NCBI GenBank assembly: GCA_028279555.1
Contig: JANQNO010000009.1
Span: 62,001-126,000 of the forward strand
Length of the DNA: 64,000 bases
Reading direction: 5' to 3'
Origin: Sphingorhabdus sp.
GTDB taxonomy: Bacteria > Pseudomonadota > Alphaproteobacteria > Sphingomonadales > Sphingomonadaceae
Positions 35,867 through 44,975 of the stretch are shown piece by piece. Made by a program: the position numbers and the translations under genes. The notes below the pieces were generated by a model. It had not been told where the DNA came from and ran no database searches. It worked only from the letters and a program-made list of their open reading frames with translations. Positions within the stretch are counted from its first letter, which is position 1. Each line of letters begins with the position of its first letter.

Positions 35867-36393
35867 TGCGCCGCCTGATTTTCTGGATTCCGCTTGTGAT
35901 CCTGTCTTTCCTAGGCGGGATGTGGGCCTATAGTTTGAGCGAGCCCAAGGATGAATTTGTCCGCTCCGCCATGGTCGGCGAAAAGCTGCCGCAATTTGAA
36001 CTGCCGCTTTACGGCGAAGCAGGCGGCACGCTCACGCAGCAGGATTTCACCGACGGCAAACCGCGGCTCGTAAACCTGTTTGGTAGCTGGTGTCCGCCTT
36101 GCCGGGCCGAGGCTCCGTTCCTTGACAAGCTCAAAGAGGCCGGGGCGGAAATTCACGGCATCGCCTTGCGCGACAAGCCGGAAGACCTGCAGAAATTTCT
36201 AGACGATTTTGGTAATCCTTTCGCTCGCATCGCCGATGATCGGGACGGGCAAATGCAACTGCTGCTTGGTTCGACAGGTGTGCCGGAAACTTACGTCATT
36301 TCAGGCGACGGCGTGATTACTCATCAGCATATCGGCGATATTCGCGAAGAACATGTTCCGATGTTGCTGCAAAAGTTGAAGGACGCAGAATGA
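35866..36393 (+). CDS. ccmG: thiol:disulfide interchange protein CcmG/DsbE
   Basis: The 175-residue membrane-anchored thioredoxin-fold protein has the active site WCPPC in FGSWCPPCRAEAPFL and the cis-Pro segment GVPETYVI. It keeps the CXXCH motif of apocytochromes reduced. It overlaps ccmH by 4 bp. Confidence 0.96.
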   Translation: MRRLIFWIPLVILSFLGGMWAYSLSEPKDEFVRSAMVGEKLPQFELPLYGEAGGTLTQQDFTDGKPRLVNLFGSWCPPCRAEAPFLDKLKEAGAEIHGIALRDKPEDLQKFLDDFGNPFARIADDRDGQMQLLLGSTGVPETYVISGDGVITHQHIGDIREEHVPMLLQKLKDAE

Positions 36394-36797
36394 CGCGCTT
36401 GCTGTTGATATTTCTGCTGTTCTGGTCTGCGCCGCTGTTTGCGCAAGCGCCCGTGGTTGGACAGGAATATGCGGACCGGCAGCTGACCGATCCTGATCTC
36501 GAGGCCAAGGCGACGCAGCTCATGTTCGAATTGCGCTGTGTGCAGTGTCAGGGTCAATCGGTTGCCGATAGCGATGCGCCGATCGCGCTCACCATGCGGC
36601 ATGAGGTGCGAAGCCGGATACAGGCCGGGCAATCGCCTGATGAAGTACGACAGTTCTTTGTAAGCCGCTATGGCGAATATATTAGTTTCGAACCGAGCAC
36701 GCGCGGTGGGGGCCTTCTGCTCTGGATAGCGCCGGTAATTCTGTTTCTCGCCGCTGTTTTTGTCGCCCTGCGAAACTTCCGAAAGCGCAAGGCATGA
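36390..36797 (+). CDS. ccmH: cytochrome c maturation protein CcmH (CcmL type)
   Basis: The 135-residue protein has a signal peptide (ending LFAQA) and the redox motif LRCVQCQGQSVADSDA. It ends in a membrane helix (LLLWIAPVILFLAAVFVALR). It interacts with apocytochrome thiols in the lyase complex. The short form without a TPR domain is complemented by the separate downstream TPR gene. Confidence 0.95.
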   Translation: MTRLLLIFLLFWSAPLFAQAPVVGQEYADRQLTDPDLEAKATQLMFELRCVQCQGQSVADSDAPIALTMRHEVRSRIQAGQSPDEVRQFFVSRYGEYISFEPSTRGGGLLLWIAPVILFLAAVFVALRNFRKRKA

Positions 36798-37456
36798 TGG
36801 CCTGGATCGCAGCCTTTGCCATCGCGCTTAGCATTTTGCTGGCATTTGTTTTGCTGGGGCGTGTGCCCCGGCGTAGCTGGGAGCTTGTTGCCGCGACCCT
36901 CTTTCTGGGGCTTGCCGGCTATGCGCTTCAGGGTAGCCCCGATGCCCCTGCTGCGCCTGCAAGATTGACGGAGGCAGATTCCCGCACAGCAGAACAGCTG
37001 TTGCGGCTGCAAGCGCAGATGGCACCGAATTTCGATGTTTCCAAAAACTGGACGATCACATCGGATGCGTTCGCGCGTTCGGGCAAATACAGCCTGGCGG
37101 TCGCCTATGCGCGCTCGGGCCTGAAAGAGCATCCGGAAAACTCGCATTTATGGGCGGCGCTCGGGCTATATATGATGTTGGCCAGCGATGGCCGGATAAC
37201 GCCTCCCAGCGAATTTGCCTTTGCACAGGCCAGACGATTCAAGGCGAAGAATCCCGCGCCCGATTATTTTGAAGGGTTGTTTGCCCTGGTGTCCGGTAAA
37301 CCGGTCGATGCAGCCAAACTGTGGGAATCAGCGCTTGAGAAGGCTCCCAAAGAATCCCAATGGGAACCCGCCGTGCGCCGCCAGCTAGACGGATTGAGGG
37401 CGATGATGCAGCGAGCGGTAGAAGGCGATGCTGGAGGCAGCGGGGACGAAGAATGA
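36794..37456 (+). CDS. ccmI: TPR protein, CcmI/CycH-like
   Basis: The 220-residue protein starts with one or two membrane segments (AAFAIALSILLAFVLLGRVP) and continues as a periplasmic tetratricopeptide region (SGKYSLAVAYARSGLKEHPENSHLWAALG and similar, each shown in part). CcmI binds apocytochrome c and delivers it to CcmFH. It is shorter than the ~400-residue CycH proteins, a compact form. It is the last gene of the operon. Confidence 0.85.
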   Translation: MMAWIAAFAIALSILLAFVLLGRVPRRSWELVAATLFLGLAGYALQGSPDAPAAPARLTEADSRTAEQLLRLQAQMAPNFDVSKNWTITSDAFARSGKYSLAVAYARSGLKEHPENSHLWAALGLYMMLASDGRITPPSEFAFAQARRFKAKNPAPDYFEGLFALVSGKPVDAAKLWESALEKAPKESQWEPAVRRQLDGLRAMMQRAVEGDAGGSGDEE

Positions 37457-37590
37457 CGACGTGCCGGGATAACAACTGACCGGCCTCTTAAATCTTTTCG
37501 ATCTCGCTATTTTCATTTCCTCCATTATGGATGAGATATCTGGTCGCCAAAGAGTTTTGTGGCTTGCGCAAGAGATATAGTCTTCTATAG

Positions 37591-37605
37591 GAACAAAAAA
37601 AGAAC
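37591..37605 (+). promoter_or_regulatory. possible third LexA-type box, GAAC-N7-GAAC
   Basis: GAACAAAAAAAGAAC is the reverse complement form of GTTC-N7-GTTC, 16 bases before GTG 37621. About two such matches are expected by chance in 64 kb over both strands, so this isolated site is weak; its AT-rich centre and location between genes are the only added support. Confidence 0.35.
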
Positions 37606-37620
37606 AAAGAAAAGATAGTT

Positions 37621-38331
37621 GTGCAAAACCATTCGCCTCTATTGATCGATTTTTCATGCGATACTGAGGAGTTGCTTGCCCTTTTTTCTGCATTTCTCAA
37701 ATCGTCTGAAAATCTGCATCTTGTTGCTTCTCAGGCGGGCGGGCGCGAGAGCGAAGTCAACTATCGTGCTGCGCGCTACGTCTGTAAGCTCGGGCCTTCC
37801 GACGATGCAACGGACAGTTTCAAGCCGATCATGACCAATGGAGATCGGTCCGGCATTCAATCCAGCATTGCAATTGGCATGGGGGATATGGTCAAGACAG
37901 ACCCACCCATACCCCCTGTCGCTGCCGGCTTGCTTAATCTGGGGGCCGATATATGCGCAGATCTCCCCGCTAATCTTGTTCATTGGATGCCCGCTGAATT
38001 GACCAGCGGGCCGGAATTCTTCCTGGAAGCGATGCGTGAATATGGGAATGGCGGGGCCTTTCCAGCATTGCCGCTTGTTCGTTTTGAAGAATCGGAAGGC
38101 GGCGCAATCCTCACAAAGGGACTGCATTGGTTTGCCAGGCAAGAAGTCCGGTTCGAGACTGAAAAGCTCGATGAAGCAGCTGCGGTAAAGCGGATGGTCC
38201 GCATTCTGCATGACATTGTCCATAATGGACCAATTGCCGAAGCGATGCAGGTCGCCGGGCTGGAAGCCGAAGAAGAACTGAGATTGCTTCCTAAGGCGGA
38301 TGGCAGCCTTGTCGAAGTGCAGTTGGCCTGA
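37621..38331 (+). CDS. protein of unknown function, weakly DUF4261-like C-terminus
   Basis: The 236-residue protein from GTG 37621 (QNHSPLLIDFSCDTEELLAL) has no signal or membrane segment. The C-terminal part (EGGAILTKGLHWFARQEVRF) vaguely resembles DUF4261 proteins, but this is not secure. The first third is AT-richer than neighbours and the start lacks a clear ribosome site, so a later start is possible. It precedes the AHH-nuclease gene by 86 bp on the same strand. No function is assigned. Confidence 0.6.
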   Translation: MQNHSPLLIDFSCDTEELLALFSAFLKSSENLHLVASQAGGRESEVNYRAARYVCKLGPSDDATDSFKPIMTNGDRSGIQSSIAIGMGDMVKTDPPIPPVAAGLLNLGADICADLPANLVHWMPAELTSGPEFFLEAMREYGNGGAFPALPLVRFEESEGGAILTKGLHWFARQEVRFETEKLDEAAAVKRMVRILHDIVHNGPIAEAMQVAGLEAEEELRLLPKADGSLVEVQLA

Positions 38332-38417
38332 GGCAAGGAATATAATTCCGGAATGAAGCCTGTGTTACTGGGCGGGGCCGTGCCGTCTGGGTAGCATCTT
38401 GCGTTTGGAGCGCGCGG

Positions 38418-38879
38418 ATGTGGAAAAATCTAGGCAATGGGGCACCCGGAGAGTTTTTGAAAGTCCAGCGGCATCACCTCATTCCCAACGAAGTTGTGTA
38501 TTCCGGCAAATTCAGGCTGCTTTTCCAAGCGGTAGGGAGCATCGGATTTTGTGCGAATGACTTTCGCACAAACGGGATGCTGCTGCCACCATGCGAGGCC
38601 ACGGCAATCGTCATGGGAATGCCGCTGCACAGGGGGCCGCACCCGGCCTATACTGCTCTGATCGAAGAACGTGTAGCGGCAATTGACCGGCGTTTCCGGC
38701 CGACAAAAGCGGGTGCAATAGATGCGCTTTTGCGATTCAGAATACTGCAAAGAGGATCGCAGAAGGCTTTGAAAGCAAGACGGGTAACACATCTGAACCG
38801 CCGCGATCCCTTTGCCGCTGGTGTGAGCTTTGCCCATATCGATGATCAAATCACACAGATAGATGATCTGGTTGCTTGA
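38418..38879 (+). CDS. AHH-type (HNH/Endo VII fold) putative nuclease
   Basis: The 153-residue protein contains VQRHHLIPNEV at residues 16-26. Further down is NDFRTNGMLLPPCEATAIVM, then LHRGPHPAYTALIEERV. The paired-His motif and following H-x-x-Y segment are the pattern of AHH nucleases, which occur as toxin tips and as stand-alone proteins. There is no secretion signal and no delivery domain, so an injected-toxin role is not shown. Whether the upstream unknown gene is a partner is open. Confidence 0.72.
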   Translation: MWKNLGNGAPGEFLKVQRHHLIPNEVVYSGKFRLLFQAVGSIGFCANDFRTNGMLLPPCEATAIVMGMPLHRGPHPAYTALIEERVAAIDRRFRPTKAGAIDALLRFRILQRGSQKALKARRVTHLNRRDPFAAGVSFAHIDDQITQIDDLVA

Positions 38880-38925
38880 ATATCGTCTGCCGAGGTGTCC
38901 CGGTTATTCGACTGCTGGTTAACAC

Positions 38926-40899
38926 TTATCGGGCTTTGATCAATTTGGCGCGCGGTTCAAATTGGCCCGCATCGGTCTTGCGCGTTTCCGATGCCGTAAC
39001 CGGATGGCCCAGCAGGTAGCCCTGTACATGCGTTATCGGCAGTGCACGCAACAAATCGAGCTGCTCCTCATTCTCGACCATTTCGGCGGTCACACTTGCG
39101 CCGACAGCCTGGCACAGATGCAATACGCCTGTGAGCAGGTCGCGAGACTTTGCGCGGGTTGCAATGTCGCGGATCAGACTGCCGTCGAGCTTTATCCCGT
39201 CAAAATGCATCTCGCGCAAATAGCCTATCGAGGCATAGCCGGCACCAAAATCATCCAGCACAATGCGGACGCCGATATCCTGCAGCTTGGATAACACAGA
39301 TTGCGCGGCGGCAGGATCGCCCAGCAGGGCCGTTTCGGTGACCTCTACGGCTAACCGGTTTGGGTTGAAGCTTTCCTGTTCGAGGATTTCTGGGATCAGC
39401 CGGTCTAGCCCAGAGGTGCCCAAACCGCTGCCAGAAAGGTTGAATGAGAGGGTGATGTCTTCATCCCACTCCTTTGCAGCAATAACTGCTTGCCGGAACA
39501 GGTGAATGGTCAACCTTGTTGCAAGGCCGTTGCGTTCCGCAGCCTCCACGAAATCTGACGGCAAGATGCTGCCAAGTTCAGGATGATCCCAGCGAGCCAG
39601 TGCCTCGAAGCCGGTAAGTCTGTTTGAGCGCAGGCCAAAAATCGGTTGATAGTGAAGTTCGATACCCTTCATCTGGCCGCGATCCGACAAGGCCTGCTCG
39701 ATCATGGTCCGGCGCTGAACCCGCGCGGCCATTCGCCCTTCAAACACACTGATCGCGCTGCTGCTTCGTGCTTTCGCATCATATAGTGCAATATCGGCAT
39801 GCTGCAGCAAGATCAGCGGGTCGTCCGGAATTTCTGATTTGACCGCAATCCCGAGCGCTGCGCCCAACCGCAATTCATGCTCATCCAGCATTATCGGCTG
39901 TGCGATGGCTTTCAGAATCGCTTCTGCCTTCCGGTAGGTTTGATCGATATCTTTGGGGTTTCCAATGAGAATTGCGAATTCATCGCCGCCCAGCCGGGCA
40001 ACCAGATCCTCCCGGCTCGCCGTTTCCTTCAGCCTGCGTCCTATCGTTGCAAGCAGCTTGTCTCCGGCAGCATGTCCGTAAGTGTCGTTGACCGGCTTGA
40101 ATCCATTCATGTCGATCATGATGATCGCGGCTGTATGATTGCTGGCCTCATCGCGCAGCGCATGCAATTTCTCGACGAGAGCCCTGCGGTTGGGAAGGCC
40201 GGTCAGCTGGTCCTGATGCGCCAGTTCGTTGGCATGTGCACGCTGCTTGACGATGCGGCTTCGTGAGGCAATGATCCGGTTCACTTGGTGGTATTGGCGC
40301 GAAACCATATAAACCACGACAATCACCAGCAGGACGATGTTTCCGGCCATGGCTACAAGCATCGGATCGCCTGCCATGAACATGCCGATCGTGATATAGG
40401 AAGATCCGGAAATCATGATGGAATAGGCTGCTGCAGGATGGCTGAGCAGGCAATAGGCACAGGCAATCATACTGAGAATAGCGAACAGCGGAATATATGG
40501 GGCATGACTTGGCGGCAGTACCGCCATTACCGACAGCGCCCAGACAGCCACCAGGAATGGCAGGACATTGGCCAGAATGACGTTGACGCGCAGCGCGCGC
40601 CTGATGGCATCGATTTCCCATTTATCGCTATGACCAGCGGACCGTCTGCGCCATTTGACCAGCCGGTATATCATGACCGGAATTGCCAATGCCGGGAAAG
40701 CCAGGCTCAGAAGCATACCAGCCTGATCCACGGTCGCGATGGCCATGAACAGGCTGTTGACGATGACAATACCGTAGAAGATTGGAGCTTGCTGGCTGAT
40801 CGTTCGAAACTGTTCGCGCGCAACTTCATCGCTGGCAGGAGCGAGCCCCAGCGCCGTTTTCCAACGCGCAAGCTTTTCGAAAATGTCGTGCATTTGCAA
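38926..40899 (-). CDS. membrane GGDEF/EAL cyclic-di-GMP protein
   Basis: The 657-residue protein has about five membrane helices in residues 40-210. A GGDEF domain with intact RLGGDEFAIL and GLPNRRALVEKL follows, then an EAL domain with GFEALARW and LDDFGAGYAS. The usual AEGVE near the end is AEMVE. Both diguanylate cyclase and phosphodiesterase activity are possible. It is leftward, convergent with the AHH gene. Confidence 0.9.
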   Translation of the reverse strand: MQMHDIFEKLARWKTALGLAPASDEVAREQFRTISQQAPIFYGIVIVNSLFMAIATVDQAGMLLSLAFPALAIPVMIYRLVKWRRRSAGHSDKWEIDAIRRALRVNVILANVLPFLVAVWALSVMAVLPPSHAPYIPLFAILSMIACAYCLLSHPAAAYSIMISGSSYITIGMFMAGDPMLVAMAGNIVLLVIVVVYMVSRQYHQVNRIIASRSRIVKQRAHANELAHQDQLTGLPNRRALVEKLHALRDEASNHTAAIIMIDMNGFKPVNDTYGHAAGDKLLATIGRRLKETASREDLVARLGGDEFAILIGNPKDIDQTYRKAEAILKAIAQPIMLDEHELRLGAALGIAVKSEIPDDPLILLQHADIALYDAKARSSSAISVFEGRMAARVQRRTMIEQALSDRGQMKGIELHYQPIFGLRSNRLTGFEALARWDHPELGSILPSDFVEAAERNGLATRLTIHLFRQAVIAAKEWDEDITLSFNLSGSGLGTSGLDRLIPEILEQESFNPNRLAVEVTETALLGDPAAAQSVLSKLQDIGVRIVLDDFGAGYASIGYLREMHFDGIKLDGSLIRDIATRAKSRDLLTGVLHLCQAVGASVTAEMVENEEQLDLLRALPITHVQGYLLGHPVTASETRKTDAGQFEPRAKLIKAR

Positions 40900-40946
40900 A
40901 GGGGTTTTAGGCCTGAGCTGTTAAAATATGCTGAAATATCCGGGGC

Positions 40947-41846
40947 TCAGCGGCGTTTTACGCTTTTTGACAGGGATGAGCGGAATTTAACCAGGTCCGC
41001 CCTGCGGACGGCTGCTACAGCGCCTTTTTCCAGATCGGCTAGTTCAAAAGCGCCATAGCGGGTGCGGATCAGCCGGTTTACCTTGAGACCCAGATGTTCC
41101 AGCACGCGGCGGACCTCACGGTTTTTTCCTTCCGTCAGGGTCATTTCGATCCACTGGTTCGCTCCTGTCCGGCGCTCCAGATTGGCATCTATTTTTCCAT
41201 AACGGATGCCACCAATGGTGATTCCATGCACAAGCTCTTCAAGCCGTTCCTGGCTGACGTTGCCAAGCGCGCGGGCCCTGTAGCTGCGTTCAACTCCCGT
41301 CGCAGGAAGCTCCATTAAGCGCTTGAATTCCCCATCATTTGTGAGAAGCAGAAGGCCTTCGGTGTTATAGTCCAGCCGGCCGATAGGCATGAGCCGTGGC
41401 AGATCCTTTGGCAGTATATCGTAGATCGTTTTGCGCCCTTTGGGATCGCGCTCTGTGGTAAGGCATCCGGCCGGCTTGTTGAACAAATATAGCTTGGTCG
41501 GTTCGGGCTGGCTTACCGGTTTGCCATCGACCGTCACGCCGTGCAAAGATTTGAGCAAGGTTGCTGGCGTGTCCACTTTCTCGCCGCCGATTGCGATGCG
41601 CCCTTCGGCAATCATGCGCTCGACCTCGCGCCGCGAAGCGACGCCGGCACGCGCCAGCAATTTCGCGATCCGCTGTTCGCCGTCCTTTCGCTCAAGCGCA
41701 CCCTTCGGACTTGAGGGCTTTTTCTTGGGGGCCGGTTTCGTTTGCTTCTGCTGTCCGGCAAACATGGTTTTCCTCGCCTTACTCTTGGCAGACCTGGACG
41801 GCGGGCGGGGTTTCGCTGCTTTGCGGGAGGAGGGTGGTCTGGCCAT
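40947..41846 (-). CDS. rluB: RsuA/RluB family 23S/16S rRNA pseudouridine synthase
   Basis: The start at ATG 41846 gives 299 residues with a basic N-terminal tail (KKKPSSPKG). An S4 RNA-binding domain (LLARAGVASRREVERMIAEG) and the catalytic domain with the active Asp in PIGRLDYNTEGLLLL follow, then RRTGANQWIEMTLTEGKNRE. The layout fits RluB (U2605 in 23S rRNA); RluE/RluF cannot be excluded. It is divergent from the AmpG-like gene. Confidence 0.88.
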   Translation of the reverse strand: MARPPSSRKAAKPRPPSRSAKSKARKTMFAGQQKQTKPAPKKKPSSPKGALERKDGEQRIAKLLARAGVASRREVERMIAEGRIAIGGEKVDTPATLLKSLHGVTVDGKPVSQPEPTKLYLFNKPAGCLTTERDPKGRKTIYDILPKDLPRLMPIGRLDYNTEGLLLLTNDGEFKRLMELPATGVERSYRARALGNVSQERLEELVHGITIGGIRYGKIDANLERRTGANQWIEMTLTEGKNREVRRVLEHLGLKVNRLIRTRYGAFELADLEKGAVAAVRRADLVKFRSSLSKSVKRR

Positions 41847-41938
41847 GCAACGGCTCATGGACCAGCAACATGCAAAAGTCACTGGCCATTCAGGAAAATG
41901 CCGCTAGTAAATCTGGTTACTCAAACCGGGAGGAAAAT

Positions 41939-43630
41939 ATGAGCGAAGCCTCGGCCGAGAAGCCCGGTTTTCGAAAACTGATCGCGTCGCTGGGTCAGCG
42001 CAAGACGGGGATCATGTTCGTTTTCGGCTTTTCGGCCGGTCTGCCCTACGCGCTTCTGCTCGGCACGCTCTACGCCTGGCTTTCCGATGCCAAGGTTGAT
42101 CTTGAAACAATGGGCGTTTTTTCGCTCATTGGCCTCGCCTATGCGTTCAAATTCCTGTGGTCGCCGGTGGTCGACCGGCTGAAAATTCCGGGTTTGCACC
42201 GGCTTGGCAGGCGGAAAAGCTGGCTTATTCCTGCGCAATTCCTGCTCGGTGTCATTTTCATAACGCTGGCGACGCTCAATCCGCAAACATCGCTGGGATG
42301 GTTCTCGCTGCTCGCCGGGTTGGGTGCCTTTGCATCGGCCACGCAAGACGTCGTGATCGATGCCTGGCGCGTCGATGTGGCCGACGAGGTGGCGACGGTA
42401 GAAATGCTCTCGACCGTCTATCAACTGGGCTACCGGATTGCAGCGCTGGCAGGCGGCGCGTTGGCGCTGTTTTTGGCCGATGCCTACGACTGGCCCTTTG
42501 TCTATGCGCTGATGGGCTTCCTGATGCTGGCCGTTTCCTGCGTCACATTTTTTGCGCCGGACACAGAGGCGATGGACAAGATCGAGAAACGTGACGAACT
42601 GCGCGAGGCAGGATCGCTCAATCCCAAGCTTCGCGCAGCCGCGCTCGTAATTGTGGGGATTTTCTGGGGCTGGGCACTCATCACGGTGGGTGTTTTCATG
42701 GTCCAGTCTCTGGGCTCGGACCCCGACCAGCGCCCGGATTCTGTTGCATTTATCCGCAATATGGGACCGCTGATCGTGATCGCGACAGTGATCGTGCCGT
42801 CGATCATCGCAGCAGTGCTGGAACATTGGCGGCGCAGCGGCAAATATGTGATTACGCAGGCCGTCGACGTTCAATCTGCGGGCGACAGGATTGTAGACCA
42901 TGGCTACCGCGCCCTGCTGCTTCCGCTGACCGACATAATGGGCCGCCTGGGATGGGCCGCAATTTTGGTGTTGGCGCTGGTTCTGAGCTACCGGATCACC
43001 GACAATATCTGGGGAAGCTTCGCTTATCCATTTTATCTGGATGAACTGCAATATACCAAGAGCGAGGTTGCCGTGGCGTCGAAATTCTTTGGTGTCGGGA
43101 TGACCATGCTGGGAATTGCGCTGGGGGGTGTGCTCTTCACCTATATCGGGCGCATGGCGACATTGTTTGCCGGCGCAGTTACGGCAGCGGCCAGTAACCT
43201 GCTCTATGCCGAATTGGCCGCCGGCGGAGCGGGCATCGATATTGTCGCCAAATATTCGGGCTTCGGCTGGCTTGTCGGGCTTTTTGGGGCAGATGACCGG
43301 ATGGCCAGACTGATGCTGGCGATTACCGGCGAAAATCTTGCAGGCGGTCTCGCAGGGGCGGCCTTTGTTGCCTATCTGTCGGCGATAACGAGCCAGCGCT
43401 ACTCGGCCGTGCAATATGCGTTGCTCTCCTCGCTGACTTTCCTTGTCGGGACGCTTGGGCGCGGCGCGCTGGGCGAAATGATCAAGCAGCAGGGCTACTA
43501 CACCGTGTTCCTGTTTACCGCCGCAATAGGGCTGCTCGCAGTTGTGCTGGTCGGTTTCGAATGGATCCGCCAGTCGCGAGCGGGAATAGCAGATGCGCAG
43601 CCCAAGGATCTTGTAGCAGACCCTGCCTAA
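41939..43630 (+). CDS. ampG: AmpG-family muropeptide MFS transporter
   Basis: The start at ATG 41939 after GGGAGGAAAAT gives 563 residues with 12-14 membrane helices. AmpG-type motifs are GFSAGLPYALLLGTLYAWLS, SPVVDRLKIPG and ATQDVVIDAWRVD. AmpG imports anhydro-muropeptides from the periplasm for recycling. The frame runs upstream into the rluB region without reason to be coding. The stop overlaps that of folC by 4 bp. Confidence 0.9.
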   Translation: MSEASAEKPGFRKLIASLGQRKTGIMFVFGFSAGLPYALLLGTLYAWLSDAKVDLETMGVFSLIGLAYAFKFLWSPVVDRLKIPGLHRLGRRKSWLIPAQFLLGVIFITLATLNPQTSLGWFSLLAGLGAFASATQDVVIDAWRVDVADEVATVEMLSTVYQLGYRIAALAGGALALFLADAYDWPFVYALMGFLMLAVSCVTFFAPDTEAMDKIEKRDELREAGSLNPKLRAAALVIVGIFWGWALITVGVFMVQSLGSDPDQRPDSVAFIRNMGPLIVIATVIVPSIIAAVLEHWRRSGKYVITQAVDVQSAGDRIVDHGYRALLLPLTDIMGRLGWAAILVLALVLSYRITDNIWGSFAYPFYLDELQYTKSEVAVASKFFGVGMTMLGIALGGVLFTYIGRMATLFAGAVTAAASNLLYAELAAGGAGIDIVAKYSGFGWLVGLFGADDRMARLMLAITGENLAGGLAGAAFVAYLSAITSQRYSAVQYALLSSLTFLVGTLGRGALGEMIKQQGYYTVFLFTAAIGLLAVVLVGFEWIRQSRAGIADAQPKDLVADPA

Positions 43631-44952
43631 TCCGGCATTTGTTCATTGATCCTCAGCACGTCTCCGGCGAGATAGAGCGACCCCGCGATCAATATCTCGT
43701 CACCGCGCCCCGGCGTTAGCGATGCAATCGCGGCTTGCACGTCGGTAGCATCCGAAACGGACAATGCGCCGGCGACCTCCCGGAATTTCCCGGCATCATG
43801 GGCTGCATGCCCATCGACCGGAACGACAGTGATGCTGGCGATCTTGCTCCATAAAGGCGCAAGGATGGCCTCAGGATCCTTGTTGGAAAGCATGCCGATC
43901 ACCAGATGAAGGCTGCGCGCCGGCCGATCTTCAAAATGTGCCGCGATGGCTTCGCCGGCTTGGCGGTTATGCCCGCCATCCAGCCAGATTTCCGTATCCG
44001 GCAGCAGCGTCGTCAGCGGCCCCACCGCCAGCTTTTGGAGCCGTGCCGGCCAGTTCGCCCACTCCATGGCGGCGGCGAGCGCGCTTTCGGGCACGTCGAT
44101 GGCGTCCTGGTGCCGCAGCATCGCGATGGCGAGTGTGCCATTGTCGGCCTGATGCGCGCCGGGCATGCGTGGCAGCGGCAGCGTCAATTTCCCATTCGCG
44201 TCGCTATAGTGCAGCCTGCCTTGATAGATCGCTGTGTTCCAAGCGTCGCCGCGATCGATGAGCCGCGCGCCAGCGGCCATCGCCTGATTGGCGATTTGCA
44301 GCTGCATCGACGGCGCATAAGTCTGGCAGATCAGAGGCACGCCTGCCTTTGCAATCCCGGCTTTTTCCCATGCTATCCGGTCGAGCGGGGCTTCGGGTAC
44401 ATTCTCCTCCGGCGAGAGCAGAAAGGCCTCATGATCGATGCCTAGCGAGGCGATACCGCACACGGCGGGCTGCCGCACAAGATTGGTCGCATCGAGCCGC
44501 CCGCCAAGGCCTACTTCGATGATGCAGGCATCCGCTGGCGTCCGGGCGAAGGCGAGGAAGGCCGCCGCCGTCGTCGCTTCGAAAAAGCTGACATTCATGC
44601 CGTCGGCGACATCGAGCGCTTCCTCGAGCAGCCGGGCAAGTGCAGCATCCTCGATCAGCTGTCCGGCGAGCCGAATGCGCTCATTGAAGCGCACCAGATG
44701 CGGGCTTGTATAGACATGGCAGGTGAGGCCCGCGGCCTCGATAGCCGCGCGCAAAAAGGCGCAGGTCGAGCCCTTGCCGTTGGTTCCGGCCACATGGAAG
44801 ACGGGCGGGAGCGAGCCCTGCGGATCGCCCAGCCGTTTGCAAAGCGCGGCAATACGCTCGAGGCCCAGCACGTCGCGCCCCGGCGACAGCACCGCAAGCC
44901 GGTCAAGCTGCGCCTGCACTTGCGGGCTATCGGAAATCGCGTGATCGGGCAT
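43627..44952 (-). CDS. folC: bifunctional folylpolyglutamate synthase/dihydrofolate synthase
   Basis: The 441-residue Mur-ligase-fold protein has the P-loop GTNGKGS at 56-62. Further segments are the SPHLVRFNERIR loop and LGIDHEAFL, and the C-terminal domain contains DGGHNRQAGEAI. It adds glutamate to dihydropteroate and to folates. It is the last gene of the purB-to-folC minus-strand cluster, separated from accD by a GIY-YIG cassette. Confidence 0.95.
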   Translation of the reverse strand: MPDHAISDSPQVQAQLDRLAVLSPGRDVLGLERIAALCKRLGDPQGSLPPVFHVAGTNGKGSTCAFLRAAIEAAGLTCHVYTSPHLVRFNERIRLAGQLIEDAALARLLEEALDVADGMNVSFFEATTAAAFLAFARTPADACIIEVGLGGRLDATNLVRQPAVCGIASLGIDHEAFLLSPEENVPEAPLDRIAWEKAGIAKAGVPLICQTYAPSMQLQIANQAMAAGARLIDRGDAWNTAIYQGRLHYSDANGKLTLPLPRMPGAHQADNGTLAIAMLRHQDAIDVPESALAAAMEWANWPARLQKLAVGPLTTLLPDTEIWLDGGHNRQAGEAIAAHFEDRPARSLHLVIGMLSNKDPEAILAPLWSKIASITVVPVDGHAAHDAGKFREVAGALSVSDATDVQAAIASLTPGRGDEILIAGSLYLAGDVLRINEQMPD

Positions 44953-44975
44953 TGAATCTCAATTTTCTCTCAATG

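Noticed and set aside
37385-37700. Leftward frames of 102 and 70 residues in the ccmI-37621 gap
   Set aside because: No ribosome site, no recognisable domain, and they overlap the ccmI end and the next gene's start.
41921-43414. 497-aa open frame opposite ampG
   Set aside because: Antisense shadow; low-complexity His/Arg/Gln composition and no start signal.
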